A stretch of 64,000 nucleotides of DNA. Origin: Lacrimispora indolis DSM 755. GTDB lineage: Bacteria; Bacillota; Clostridia; Lachnospirales; Lachnospiraceae. A model generated the notes under the pieces. It saw only the letters and a list, made by a program, of their open reading frames with translations, did no database searches and was not told the origin of the DNA. Of this stretch, positions 9,999 through 17,290 are shown one piece after another. A program made the translations under genes and the position numbers. Within the stretch, counting starts at the first letter, position 1, and each line of letters starts with the position of its first letter. The DNA lies in the NCBI RefSeq assembly GCF_000526995.1, contig NZ_AZUI01000001.1:5250001-5314000 (forward strand), read 5' to 3'.

Positions 9999-10300
9999 TT
10001 CAAATCCCCCTGTTTTCCCTCTGGAAACTGTACATGAGTATCTTCTGCTTCACCAGTAATATTTACGGCGTTTTTCAGTTCTTCCAGACTTTTACAAAGG
10101 TTCAGCACTAAATCACCAATAATACAAACCTTCACACCTGCATCGTCATAATAATGAGACAAGATTTTCCATGTATCCACTTCGGATATGACTTCTTCGC
10201 AAAAATAGCTTTCAAATAAATCACCAATCATCACTTGAATTTTTCGGACCGATGTCTCAATATCCAAGATTTTTTTATCAATAATCGCTTCTCTTGTCAT
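9995..10300 (-). CDS. Small protein, unknown
   Basis: About 101 residues from MTREAIIDKK. The frame is open to 10375, but GGAGAGGATTTGG precedes the ATG at 10300 and nothing resembling a ribosome site precedes 10375. The N-terminal 40 residues look like a coiled coil (KKILDIETSVRKIQVMIGDL). Two helices follow, with a Cys near the middle. No family recognised; it is first in the three-gene cassette before int. Confidence 0.6.
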   Translation of the reverse strand: MTREAIIDKKILDIETSVRKIQVMIGDLFESYFCEEVISEVDTWKILSHYYDDAGVKVCIIGDLVLNLCKSLEELKNAVNITGEAEDTHVQFPEGKQGDLK

Positions 10301-10370
10301 TTCCAAATCCTCTCCTTTACATTTGGGGTTGCAAAGGGATAAATCTGTGCTATAATCAGAGTATCCCTTT

Positions 10371-10418
10371 TGCATGGTGTGTGAACGGGTTGAATTTTTT
10401 TATTAGCCCTGTGCGTTT
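10371..10418. repeat. Diverged duplicate of the start of the 25.6-26.0 kb gene
   Basis: This 48-base stretch aligns with 25955-26001. Both contain TGCAT-TGGTGTGTGA at one end and the identical 17-mer ATTAGCCCTGTGCGTTT at the other (10402-10418 and 25985-26001). A third, looser pair of the same boxes is at about 10445-10460 (TTGGTGTGTGATCTGG) and 10507-10519 (ATTGGCCCTGAGC). Confidence 0.6.
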
Positions 10419-10532
10419 GCCGATGCATGGGGTTTTTACATTTGGTGTGTGATCTGGCAGCAGGTCCATGTAATTGCCGTTACTCACTGCTGCTTGTTAT
10501 TCTTTTATTGGCCCTGAGCACTTACAGGCCTG

Positions 10533-10808
10533 TTATGCTACGGTAAACCGCTTTTCGCTTGTCTGACTCATGTACTGGCTGTAAAGCGTCTTGTGCTCTT
10601 TCTGGAAGCTCTTGGAATCGAATCGGTTCTTGATGATTGTTTTCCACTGTACCAGGAAAGCCCCGGCCTTTAATTCCTCGGCTCCTCTTGCATGCATTTC
10701 CTTCTTGATTTCCTCTTTCAGCTTATCCGCTTCTGCCTTAAGCGCTGTCTGCTGCTCTTCAATGGCCTTTAACTTTTTTACTCTGTTTACAATGGCTCTT
10801 TCTCCCAT
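10533..10808 (-). CDS. Small phage-type coiled-coil protein, unknown
   Basis: 91 residues. The first 40 form a predicted coiled coil (KAIEEQQTALKAEADKLKEE), followed by a compact basic domain ending in TSEKRFTVA. Similar short proteins are common in Clostridia prophages, in my recollection, without a known function. The ATG at 10808 is preceded by AAAGGAGATCAACTAC. It lies downstream of a long untranslated stretch (10809-11027) with no other gene, so it may have its own leader. Confidence 0.65.
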   Translation of the reverse strand: MGERAIVNRVKKLKAIEEQQTALKAEADKLKEEIKKEMHARGAEELKAGAFLVQWKTIIKNRFDSKSFQKEHKTLYSQYMSQTSEKRFTVA

Positions 10809-11027
10809 GTAGTTGATCTCCTTTCCTTCTGGTGGATTCTTACCGGGCTATTGTTCGCCAGTCTTGGCACCTCCTCACCGGGATTGAATCCTTGTACCGT
10901 TCCGGTAATCTTCCTGACTATTGGTTTTGCCTTGGCTCACTCACAGGGATATTGACCGGAATTTCATAACCTTTTCGGGGGTATCGGTGCTTTGTTGTTT
11001 TGTTATCTTATGTACTTATTATATTAT
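10809..11027 (-). other. Gene-free leader upstream of the 91-residue gene
   Basis: No credible reading frame on either strand beyond short fragments. On the minus strand TTCCGGT and ACCGGAA form a 7-bp inverted repeat, and several further CCGGT boxes follow (10870-10960). This would be the 5' leader of the gene ending at 10533. I do not recognise a known riboswitch or leader family. Confidence 0.35.
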
Positions 11028-11124
11028 ATGTGTACGCATATATCAATAGTGATATTAACCAAATGTGTACGTATATATTTGTGTAATTTTATATGTGTAC
11101 ACATTGTTGATTTTATGCTATACT
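11028..11124 (+). promoter_or_regulatory. Promoter with three ATGTGTAC-type operators
   Basis: Three related palindromic sites lie in a row: ATGTGTACGCAT (11028-11039), ATGTGTACGTAT (11063-11074) and the perfect palindrome ATGTGTACACAT (11093-11104), with 35 and 30 bases between starts (about three helical turns). A promoter TGTACA (11096-11101), 17 bases, TATACT (11119-11124) reads toward the ribbon-helix-helix gene, and the third site covers its -35 box. This is a typical autoregulation layout. Confidence 0.7.
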
Positions 11125-11198
11125 CTTATTGTAAGGTGGAGTAGGTGACATCATTTTTAATGTCCAAATGGCTACAATAGTATGAAAGGCGGTGAAGC

Positions 11199-11408
11199 AT
11201 GACACTAACCGAAGCACAAAAGCGCGCAAATATGAAATACCGGAAAGAAAATGTTAAGCGTATCCCTCTTGACGTTCAGAGGGACAAATACGATAATATC
11301 AAATCTGCTGCTGAGGCATCTAACGAAAAGATAAACAGCTATATCAAAAAAGCAATTGATATGAGAATGGAGTTGGAGGGATTTTTTAAACCGGAAGAAC
11401 AATTATGA
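11199..11408 (+). CDS. Ribbon-helix-helix (Arc-type) DNA-binding protein
   Basis: 69 residues, one of the few rightward genes in the element. The central part fits an Arc/MetJ ribbon-helix-helix: a short beta strand (KRIPLDVQR) followed by two helices (KYDNIKSAAEAS, KINSYIKKAID). The basic N-terminus (AQKRANMKYRKEN) may also contact DNA. GGCGGTGAAGC precedes the ATG. Such proteins are repressors or antitoxins; no toxin partner is adjacent in the same direction. The three palindromes upstream make it a likely autoregulator that may also act on the leftward leader. Confidence 0.75.
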   Translation: MTLTEAQKRANMKYRKENVKRIPLDVQRDKYDNIKSAAEASNEKINSYIKKAIDMRMELEGFFKPEEQL

Positions 11409-11442
11409 CAAGGAGGACTGCCCATAATTGCATTGTAAGCTC

Positions 11443-11471
11443 TTGATTTTGAATTGCAGATATGCTATATT
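11443..11471 (+). promoter_or_regulatory. Promoter of the antitoxin RNA
   Basis: TTGATT (11443-11448), a 17-base spacer, TATATT (11466-11471); the predicted transcript start is near 11479. Confidence 0.7.
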
Positions 11472-11478
11472 AGAATTA

Positions 11479-11577
11479 CAAAAGGAACAACCGCCCCCTA
11501 CAAGGGGTTGGCCATGAATAAGATAGAAAATTCCACCCTCAAACCGACCAAAGTTTACAAGGGTGGTTTTTCTATGC
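11479..11577 (+). ncRNA. Predicted RatA-like antisense antitoxin RNA
   Basis: A roughly 100-base rightward transcript is predicted from the sigma-A promoter at 11443-11471 to the hairpin CCACCCT...AGGGTGG followed by TTTTT (11535-11573). An internal stem CCCC/GGGG sits near the 5' end. It converges on the small toxin gene at 11605-11688. The toxin message, if it runs past its stop, would be complementary to it over tens of bases. This mirrors the txpA/RatA layout of type I toxin-antitoxin systems in Firmicutes. The RNA itself is inferred from promoter and terminator only. Confidence 0.65.
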
Positions 11578-11604
11578 CTGTTTCCAGGACTTTATAGAAA
11601 AACG

Positions 11605-11688
11605 CTACTTACAATTAACGAAAATAAAGGTAAGTAATGCGACTATGAACATACCAAAGGCCATCAGGTCTTTAAAGTCATATTTCAT
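11605..11688 (-). CDS. Putative holin-like toxin of a type I toxin-antitoxin system
   Basis: A 27-residue peptide beginning MKYDFKDLMAFGMFIVALL and ending FVNCK. It has a short charged N-terminus, one hydrophobic membrane helix and a basic end, which is the pattern of the Firmicutes holin-like toxin family (TxpA-related). The ATG at 11688 is preceded by a strong GGGAGGTGG site. A promoter TTGCAC-N17-TACCAT lies at 11760-11788. Expected action is membrane damage when the antisense RNA is lost, which would stabilise the element. It is too short for ordinary gene callers. Confidence 0.75.
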   Translation of the reverse strand: MKYDFKDLMAFGMFIVALLTFIFVNCK

Positions 11689-11759
11689 CCGCACCACCTC
11701 CCATCTATGTATGATGGAAGGCCAACGCCCTTGCAGTGACACGATTGTTCCATGCCACT

Positions 11760-11788
11760 ATGGTAACATATCCCATTTCAATGTGCAA
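11760..11788 (-). promoter_or_regulatory. Promoter of the holin-like toxin
   Basis: On the minus strand TTGCAC (11788-11783), 17 bases, TACCAT (11765-11760). It gives a leader of about 65 bases before the toxin ATG. Confidence 0.55.
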
Positions 11789-12389
11789 TTACTTTTACCG
11801 ACAGCTGGCCCTTACCAGCTAACGTTGTATTTAGCAACTTTAGAATTTGTAACTATCTCCCCTTTGGCAGTAGGCCACAACGGTTCTGCTGCCGTTTTCT
11901 TCCCCTCCCCTTCTGTAGTGCCTCTATGTGCTCTGCATTTGCCGTTTCCTGCCTTTCAATATCCTTAAGCGAGATTTGCCACGAACGCATGTCAATGGCC
12001 TATTCCTTATCGCTTGCCTGTTTACCAGCCCTGAAAGAAACTAAACCAAGCAGCGTTGATTTCCCATTCTATTCCAGGTGTTTCCATATATGAGGACTAT
12101 CCTATTTTAGATACTGGCCATTACCACAAAGCCAGCGGTACGCTTTTCGTACTTCCCACACAAAGGTGCGAACAATCCCTTAATCCGATCTTCGGTTACC
12201 AGAAGGGGTATCAATCCGTGACCCCATTCAACTATATTGTTGACCCTCCCTCAATTCGAGGGATAGTTGATCCATCAAGCAAACGGGCAACTAAGCTATC
12301 AATCCCATGGTGGAGAACTCCGCCCTGACAGCTCAAAATTTAGCTATCCTTTTATCTGGGCCGTGCAAAAACTGCGTTGTTATGTGTAC
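11789..12389. other. Gene-free stretch
   Basis: No convincing coding sequence. A 44-codon leftward frame (about 11862-11993, containing SLKDIERQETANAEH) might be a remnant. The palindrome AGCTCAAAATTTAGCT (12330-12345) lies near the segment TGGAGAACTCCGCC, which recurs as TGGAGAACTCCACC near 13442. The stretch looks like eroded phage sequence. Confidence 0.4.
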
Positions 12390-12452
12390 GAAGATCCCTC
12401 CAGCGTTATTCAGTTTTCGGAAGTTACTAATTGTCACATCTGAATTTTTCAG
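12390..12452 (-). pseudogene. Bro-N antirepressor fragment (internal)
   Basis: On the minus strand this reads LKNSDVTISNFRKLNNAGG, matching the NSNVKDIDFRKLHNTGE part of the Bro-N gene just to its right (12519-12764). No start or remaining domain is present. It is a broken extra copy. Confidence 0.65.
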
Positions 12453-12518
12453 TTTTATGACTTACTATAGCCCAGTGATGTTAATAATTGTTGTGCGTCT
12501 GATGCACGACTTTTTAAA

Positions 12519-12764
12519 TCAACATAATCCGCTTTCAGTAAGAAAATTCTCTCCGGTATTGTGTAATTTTCTAAAGTCAATATCTTTGACATTAGAATTA
12601 GTAACCTTAATAACCTGCTTCTTGTTCATTTTGGATATTGCCATTCTTACAGAGCTTTCACCCAGATCCAGACACTTCCCAACGTGATACGGGTTAAATA
12701 ACGCCTGTTCATTCAATTCAAATACTTCTACTTCATTTCCTTCAAAGATCATTAAATCGATCAT
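12519..12764 (-). pseudogene. Truncated Bro-N phage antirepressor
   Basis: 81 codons, MIDLMIFEGNEVEVFELNEQ through NFLTESGLC. This is the N-terminal DNA-binding half of a BRO/antirepressor protein (typical continuation: LTESGVYKLVF...). Here a stop follows ESGLC, so the rest of Bro-N and the whole C-terminal domain are missing. Full-length antirepressors (about 250 residues) inactivate lysogeny repressors. Whether this short product is made is unclear. Related fragments occur at 12390-12452 and 17453-17625, and an identical 21-base block is shared between 12711-12731 and 17607-17627. Confidence 0.7.
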
Positions 12765-12777
12765 ATTGCCACCTTTT

Positions 12778-12978
12778 TTATTTTTCTGCCATTACTTCCA
12801 ATAGCCATATCTTCCCGGCCGGGAATCTTTCAATATGTGACTTCCAGTAATTGAAAGTACTAAGAGGGATATCGAGCTTCTTCGCCAGCTGAGCATTCGT
12901 AAGCTTGTGCTTGATTTTTACTGTGGCTATAAGTATTTTTAATTCATCGGCTCGTTGCATCGCATGACTTTTTTTCAC
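12778..12978 (-). CDS. Small helix-turn-helix protein
   Basis: 66 residues with one clear helix-turn-helix (LTNAQLAKKLDIPLSTFNYWKSH) in the middle and a basic N-terminus. It resembles small phage regulators or the DNA-binding part of terminase small subunits, but no terminase large subunit is present. It sits 13 bases upstream of the truncated Bro-N gene in the same direction. Confidence 0.65.
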   Translation of the reverse strand: MKKSHAMQRADELKILIATVKIKHKLTNAQLAKKLDIPLSTFNYWKSHIERFPAGKIWLLEVMAEK

Positions 12979-13082
12979 TGTGATTTTCTCTATTGAATTT
13001 TAATTTTTATAATCTAATATATTATTTTACGTATATATACCGCCAATAATTGCCTGATGCCTTAAAGTGAATTCGCATGAGG

Positions 13083-13280
13083 TTACTCATCTCTCGATTC
13101 AGATGTAAGCTCCAAACCCGTCCGCTCAAAAAAATACTTCCTGGGAATCCTTCCAGGCCTGATTAAAAAATCTTTTGATTCTAATTCACTGTTTAGTTGT
13201 TTTATTATGTTGTATCCAGTACGTTCAGATACTTCCATGATTTCAGCAACTTCCGACGCTTTCATCATTAACTTGCTCAC
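13083..13280 (-). CDS. Small HTH protein (excisionase/regulator-like)
   Basis: 65 residues: MKASEVAEIMEVSERTGYNI is a helix-turn-helix of the kind found at the start of phage excisionases and MerR-like small regulators. The C-terminal half carries a wing-like basic stretch (RPGRIPRKYFF). GGAGTGAATTC precedes the start. It is one of five small HTH genes in the element; which one is the true excisionase is not decidable from sequence. Confidence 0.65.
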   Translation of the reverse strand: MSKLMMKASEVAEIMEVSERTGYNIIKQLNSELESKDFLIRPGRIPRKYFFERTGLELTSESRDE

Positions 13281-13789
13281 GAATTCACTCCTTTTTTCTC
13301 TTTCTTTCTATTTATCAATATGCTCCCCCAAGAGGTGGGTGACATATTGACGTTCCCTTCTTCCTGACTGTGCGAAATTGCGTTGTCCTTTACTCAGCTG
13401 AATTTTCGGCTCTGCTTAATTTGGTTTCTTTTCTCCGCAAATGGAGAACTCCACCAGGACTCCTCAAAATTGAGGAGTCCGAATTCTTTACCACAAGAAC
13501 TACCAGGTATTTCAGTACAACGGAATTTTCCATTCTATTTGATTTTGCTTCTATACGGATCTCCTTATGTAAAAGTATCCCATCACAACGCAATTTTCCG
13601 CTCTGACCTGCTGCCCAGCTGCTTCAAACTGTTTTCCTTAACGCTACTTTCTATGCAATCAAGTAAAAAGAAAGTTCCACTATATAGGTTTTAATTTGAG
13701 GTTTTCTGAGGTCCCCGGCTGCATTGTAGTCTGCCTTAAAAGGTTGTAACGTTTCGTTTCTTCCCCAGTCTTTCTTATTGGGAAGTAAC

Positions 13790-13819
13790 TATATAGGCCG
13801 ATAGGTCAACAAATGTCAA
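13790..13819 (-). promoter_or_regulatory. Leftward promoter with shared architecture (copy 2)
   Basis: TTGACA (13819-13814), 18 bases, TATATA (13795-13790). The segment TTGACATTTGTTG and the CCTATATAG at its downstream edge are identical to the promoter at 14125-14154. Confidence 0.6.
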
Positions 13820-14124
13820 CATTTTAGATTGATGAAGGTTCTATAAGATAAGCTCATTTAAAAGAATTATCTAGCGACTAAATTGGGGGCCGTGAGATTT
13901 TCTACGCAGGCTGTATCTACTTCCTCTTGGTACTTTAGCTATAAATGAAAATACCTCAACATTCTTCAACATTCGCTGTCCATTTAAATAAACCGCTATA
14001 TGTACAGATATGGCATCATAAGTCATCATTTATTTAAATATTTTGTTCATGGCGGACCCATCAGCTATATAATTAATCATGCAACTATTTGCAACCGTCT
14101 GTACGCTATATGGGGTATTCCCGC

Positions 14125-14154
14125 TATATAGGTTGAAACACCAACAAATGTCAA
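14125..14154 (-). promoter_or_regulatory. Leftward promoter with shared architecture (copy 1)
   Basis: TTGACA (14154-14149), 18 bases, TATATA (14130-14125). The spacer ends GTTTCAACC immediately before TATAT, exactly as in the promoter of the sigma factor gene at 17291-17320. Confidence 0.6.
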
Positions 14155-14382
14155 CATTTTCCTACAAACAGTATATTACTCTTGATTGCTCTGAGTCGGC
14201 AAAATTGCCGTACCAGCTTATATATTGGCGGCGGAATTTTCCGCCACGAGATTACCGAACGTTTGCAACGTTCGCTTTGCGCTGCATACAAAAGATGCAT
14301 ACAAAATAACCGAAAGATCAATATTAAAGACCATTTTCACCATTTGGATTGTTTTTCAAAAATACAAAATACTAAGATGATT

Positions 14383-15048
14383 TTAGTACAACGATTCTAG
14401 TACAACACTCTGGTATGCGTTCACATTACTAAAAATTCCCGACACCTCTATATCATTTGGATTCCCCGGAAAATCTATATAGCCTTTATCCCAGTTATAA
14501 AAGTATCTATCAATGTCATACAGGTCAAGGACATAAAGCAGAATATTCTTCTCCAGCAGCACACTTCTTATTGTCTTATCCGAATATCTCTTATTGAAAG
14601 AAAGGGCCTGGATTCGCATGTTTTCCAATCCCTGAAGCTTCTTAAGAATCATTTCCCATGCATCATCATTCTTCCCCTTTGGCTTTGGATATTCGTCATA
14701 ATGAAACGGTCCCTTTAAAATAATCCCATTTCGGGCAGCCAACCGCTGCATTCGATATCTTATGTATTTGTGGCCGCCTTTCGTTGTATGTGTAAGACCG
14801 CTATAAAGCGAATACGGAAGGCATTCCCGGCACAATAGTCTTTCAGAATACAGATAGAGCTTTACACGCCTGCTGCCGCATTTAGGACAACATAGAAAAG
14901 GCTTTTCTCCAAATCCGGTCTTTTGATATGTTATTTTTACATGGAACGGCTGATTGTCAATGGAAAGGTATGCATTAGATTGGTCTGTCCGTGATAACTC
15001 TGATCCTTTCATAACTTCCATTACGCTCTTTATGTCAATGTAATGCAT
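14383..15048 (-). CDS. Zinc-ribbon protein, unknown function
   Basis: 221 residues. A four-Cys zinc ribbon is visible near residues 53-75 (CPKCGSRR ... CREC), followed by a Tyr/Arg-rich helical segment (YIRYRMQRLAARNG). This CPxCG...RxxKLY...CRxC...LYS pattern occurs in a widespread uncharacterised family of phage and mobile-element proteins. The C-terminal third, from about residue 160, is acidic and aromatic without recognisable motifs. Probable nucleic-acid binding is an inference from the ribbon. The gene faces the 1.1-kb gene-free stretch and is convergent with nothing. Confidence 0.65.
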   Translation of the reverse strand: MHYIDIKSVMEVMKGSELSRTDQSNAYLSIDNQPFHVKITYQKTGFGEKPFLCCPKCGSRRVKLYLYSERLLCRECLPYSLYSGLTHTTKGGHKYIRYRMQRLAARNGIILKGPFHYDEYPKPKGKNDDAWEMILKKLQGLENMRIQALSFNKRYSDKTIRSVLLEKNILLYVLDLYDIDRYFYNWDKGYIDFPGNPNDIEVSGIFSNVNAYQSVVLESLY

Positions 15049-15156
15049 ATCTTCCTTCTTTCACCAACTTCATGAGATTAATATTTTACAGTGTTACCTT
15101 GATTTGTGTCTTCATGTAAATATATCAAACTTAATTTTTTACTTTTCACGATACTT

Positions 15157-15396
15157 TCATTTCATCTCGCCCTCCTTTATTACCAGATTGTCTGCCGGGT
15201 AGTTTTCTATGTATTTTTCCAGGTCACTTCCACGAATCTTTCTACGACCCAAATTTAAAGATGGAAGCCGCCCTTGGGTAATTTCCCTGTTTACAAAATC
15301 TTTGTTTACCATGAGGAGTTCTGCAGCCTCCCGAACTGTGTACAGCGGTTTATATGGCTCTACCATCTTTCTTACCTCCACTTTACTCTTTATCAA
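15157..15396 (-). CDS. Helix-turn-helix protein, excisionase family (HTH_17-like)
   Basis: 79 residues. LYTVREAAELLMVNKDFVNREI is a winged MerR/Xis-type helix-turn-helix, followed by the characteristic wing LNLGRRKIRGSDLEKYIENY. The first ten residues may be untranslated if MVEPYKPLYTV is the real start (AGTGGAGGTAAG precedes it). It could direct excision together with Int or regulate neighbouring genes. It lies 21 bases downstream of the ORF6N gene. Confidence 0.75.
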   Translation of the reverse strand: MIKSKVEVRKMVEPYKPLYTVREAAELLMVNKDFVNREITQGRLPSLNLGRRKIRGSDLEKYIENYPADNLVIKEGEMK

Positions 15397-15417
15397 ACTG
15401 CCAAGGCTCCCGAATAT

Positions 15418-15951
15418 TTAGGATATCTTCCTTCGATGACCTAACGAATCGTTACCTCGTGCCATTACTGCCTTTTCCAACATTGCAGTGAAAATCTTTA
15501 CCGCGTTGTTGACACTGGCGAGGCGTTCGGCGCGGGCCTTTGCCTGCTTCTTTTCTTCTCTGAGTTCAAAGTATTCATCAATTAATCTGTCGTGAATCTC
15601 CCATGCAAGGTCGGAATCCATTATCTTAATCAGTTTCGCGTAGCCACGTTCTGATAACATATAAATGTGATCGGCCTGAGTGATAGACTGCTTTGCATAA
15701 CCCAAGCTTAAGAGGATTTCTAACGTATCCGCCTCACGGATACCTTTTTTTAAGTCAATGTAATCAACTGATTCTTTAAAACGCTTAATGTTATCTGATA
15801 TGCGTTCTCTAATTTTATAATTTGGCTGGCCGTGAATCTCTGCAACGGTCTTATCAGACAAGCACTTCTTGTCCTTACCAAATCCTCCAAGCACTACCGG
15901 GATGTTAATTCCCATAAAATTCTGTTTTCCTGTTACAGTTAATTCGTTCAT
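15418..15951 (-). CDS. ORF6N-domain phage regulator
   Basis: 177 residues. The N-terminal 110 residues match the ORF6N DNA-binding domain found in phage antirepressors (KTVAEIHGQPNYKIRERISDNI, then SVDYIDLKKG and YMLSERGYAKLIKIM). The C-terminal part is a charged coiled coil (REEKKQAKARAERLASVNNAV), where full-length members usually carry an ANT or KilA-C domain that is missing here. GGAGGACAC lies before the ATG. Likely role: transcriptional control of the element or antagonism of a repressor. Confidence 0.8.
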   Translation of the reverse strand: MNELTVTGKQNFMGINIPVVLGGFGKDKKCLSDKTVAEIHGQPNYKIRERISDNIKRFKESVDYIDLKKGIREADTLEILLSLGYAKQSITQADHIYMLSERGYAKLIKIMDSDLAWEIHDRLIDEYFELREEKKQAKARAERLASVNNAVKIFTAMLEKAVMARGNDSLGHRRKIS

Positions 15952-15996
15952 GTGTCCTCCTCTTTTAATGTTCTGGCATGTCCACGGTACCTGTGG

Positions 15997-16227
15997 TTAG
16001 CCTTTGTCATCTTCTGCGAGCTTAAGCAGATACTGGTCCCACTTGTTTATATCCACTTGCCATTCATGGCCAACGCGCACCGCAGGAGATCCTTTTTTCT
16101 TGAACAAGGTTGCTATTGTGTCGTAGCTCTTCCCATGGCGCTTCATGCAGTCTTTAATTGTTAGAAACTGTTTGTCCACAATTGTTTTTCTCCTTTTTTT
16201 GTATATTTCCAGTATATCACAAGACAA
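15997..16227 (-). CDS. Small HTH protein
   Basis: 76 residues as the longest frame; a start at TIVDKQFLTIKD (about 16182) is also possible because AAAAGGAGAAAAAC precedes it. The segment LTIKDCMKRHGKSYDTIATLF resembles a helix-turn-helix, and VRVGHEWQVDINKWDQYL resembles the wing and final helix of excisionase-type proteins. No family name can be given with certainty. Confidence 0.6.
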   Translation of the reverse strand: MSCDILEIYKKRRKTIVDKQFLTIKDCMKRHGKSYDTIATLFKKKGSPAVRVGHEWQVDINKWDQYLLKLAEDDKG

Positions 16228-16297
16228 AATATATTAAAGTGCGCAGGTAATCATTTTCCCCATGATAATGAAAGTCTGAGCTTTCAATAAAATAGTC

Positions 16298-16321
16298 ACT
16301 GACGTTAAACTTTACGTCAGT
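16298..16321 (-). terminator. Inverted repeat after the sigma factor gene
   Basis: ACTGACGT (16298-16305) and ACGTCAGT (16314-16321) form a perfect 8-bp stem with an 8-base loop, about 57 bases past the sigma factor stop; the T run is imperfect. A second stem, TACAAATA/TATTTGTA (16365-16386), overlaps the stop codon itself. Confidence 0.5.
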
Positions 16322-16377
16322 CATCCATGCTAAAACTCAAAACTCAGAAAAAGCATGAGAGGACTACAAATAAATTT

Positions 16378-17265
16378 TTATTTGTATCGCCCCTCAAATC
16401 TGAGGGCTGCTCTTTCCGTTGCACTGGTCCATGTCTGATTAAATCTTTCAAATCCGGTTCCACTTATTCCCATGTTGTAGATCACCTCATTCTCCGGCAG
16501 AAATGGCCGTAGTTTATTGGCATTATGCGGCTTCCGTAATTCTCGCAATGCTTTAAGCTCTTCTTTCCGAACCTCACTGCACCCAACCCGCATTTCTTCC
16601 CCTGCCGCCGTCATACTCATTTTGTCCTGATAGCGTTTCCGTATAACCTCCGGCTGTCTGCCCGGCAAGCCATCCACCATTTCCCAAAGCACCGCACTAA
16701 GCTGCTCCTGCTGAATGCGTTCAAGCGTATCCTCTTCCATGTCCTCACCGGAGGGGATAACATCTCCTACCGTGTATTCTCCCTCTTCCAGGTTCTTTAC
16801 AGGTGCGTTCAGGCTTGTCATATTTGCCGTAGCGGCGTTTTTATGTATTTCCCTTACTTGTTCTATGCTTAATCCCATGAAATAGGCTGTTTCGTCCTCT
16901 GCAGGCTCCCGGTCATGTTCTTTCATGAAAGAATCATGAAACTGCTTATATTGCCTTAATAGGACCTGTATATGGGAAGGAAGCCGCAGGCAGCAGGAGT
17001 AATTTTCTATGTACCGCTGTATGCGCTGAATGATCCAGGGCTTTGCATAGGTGAGGAATTTATAGCCAGTATCCGGGGCATAACCGTCAATGGCATCGTA
17101 CAAGGCAAGATAGCCCTCTTGCTCTAAATCCTCAATTTCTTCCCGTCCATGATACTTCCAGGCAATAGAATTAATAAAGGCCTTTACCTGCTCATATAGG
17201 GCAAGCATATTCTCCGCCGGATCAATACCAGCCTTGATCCTGATTACAAGTTCCTCGTTTGTCAT
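16378..17265 (-). CDS. Element-encoded sigma-70 family RNA polymerase sigma factor
   Basis: About 295 residues from MTNEELVIRIKAG (AGGAGG eight bases upstream; the frame extends to a TTG at 17292). Sigma region 2 is clear at residues 45-110 (IEDLEQEGYLALYDAIDGY, YAKPWIIQRIQRYIENY). A region 3-like helix pair follows, and region 4 covers about 195-250 (IRKRYQDKMSMTAAGEEMRVGCSEVRKEELKAL). The C-terminal 45 residues (GTGFERFNQTWTSATERAAL) resemble a tail seen in phage-borne sigma-like proteins. It would redirect host RNA polymerase to element promoters. Its own promoter at 17291-17320 shares its spacer with the promoter at 14.1 kb. Confidence 0.85.
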   Translation of the reverse strand: MTNEELVIRIKAGIDPAENMLALYEQVKAFINSIAWKYHGREEIEDLEQEGYLALYDAIDGYAPDTGYKFLTYAKPWIIQRIQRYIENYSCCLRLPSHIQVLLRQYKQFHDSFMKEHDREPAEDETAYFMGLSIEQVREIHKNAATANMTSLNAPVKNLEEGEYTVGDVIPSGEDMEEDTLERIQQEQLSAVLWEMVDGLPGRQPEVIRKRYQDKMSMTAAGEEMRVGCSEVRKEELKALRELRKPHNANKLRPFLPENEVIYNMGISGTGFERFNQTWTSATERAALRFEGRYK

Positions 17266-17290
17266 GTCCTGCTGCCTCCTTGCATTTAAC

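Larger units (their letters stand above)
13281..14382. other. 1.1-kb gene-free stretch with promoters and palindromes
   Basis: No reading frame with a ribosome site and family resemblance on either strand. Visible structure: the 24-base near-perfect palindrome GGACTCCTC-AAAATT-GAGGAGTCC (13457-13480), AGCTGAATTTTCGGCT (13396-13411), CGGCAAAATTGCCG (14197-14210) and GGCGGAATTTTCCGCC (14230-14245), all with an AAAATT or AATTTT core. Also two leftward promoters (13790-13819, 14125-14154), an orphan CTATATAGG at about 13680-13688, and a run KNSDSSIL on the minus strand near 13470-13495 that may be another Bro-N scrap. Confidence 0.5.

Noticed and set aside
11645..11968. 107-codon rightward frame over the toxin promoter
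   Set aside because: It is antisense to the holin-like toxin and its promoter, which have better support.
12056..12328. 90-codon rightward frame in the gene-free stretch
   Set aside because: No ribosome site, no recognisable motif, and composition like its non-coding surroundings. It overlaps the palindrome-rich DNA, so I treat it as chance.
13370..13606. Overlapping frames on both strands around the 24-base palindrome
   Set aside because: The palindrome makes mirrored frames on both strands. No start site or family match; only the short KNSDSSIL run hints at Bro-N.
12200..14300. CRISPR-like array from the recurring short repeats
   Set aside because: The repeated units differ in length and sequence, spacing is irregular, and there are no cas genes.
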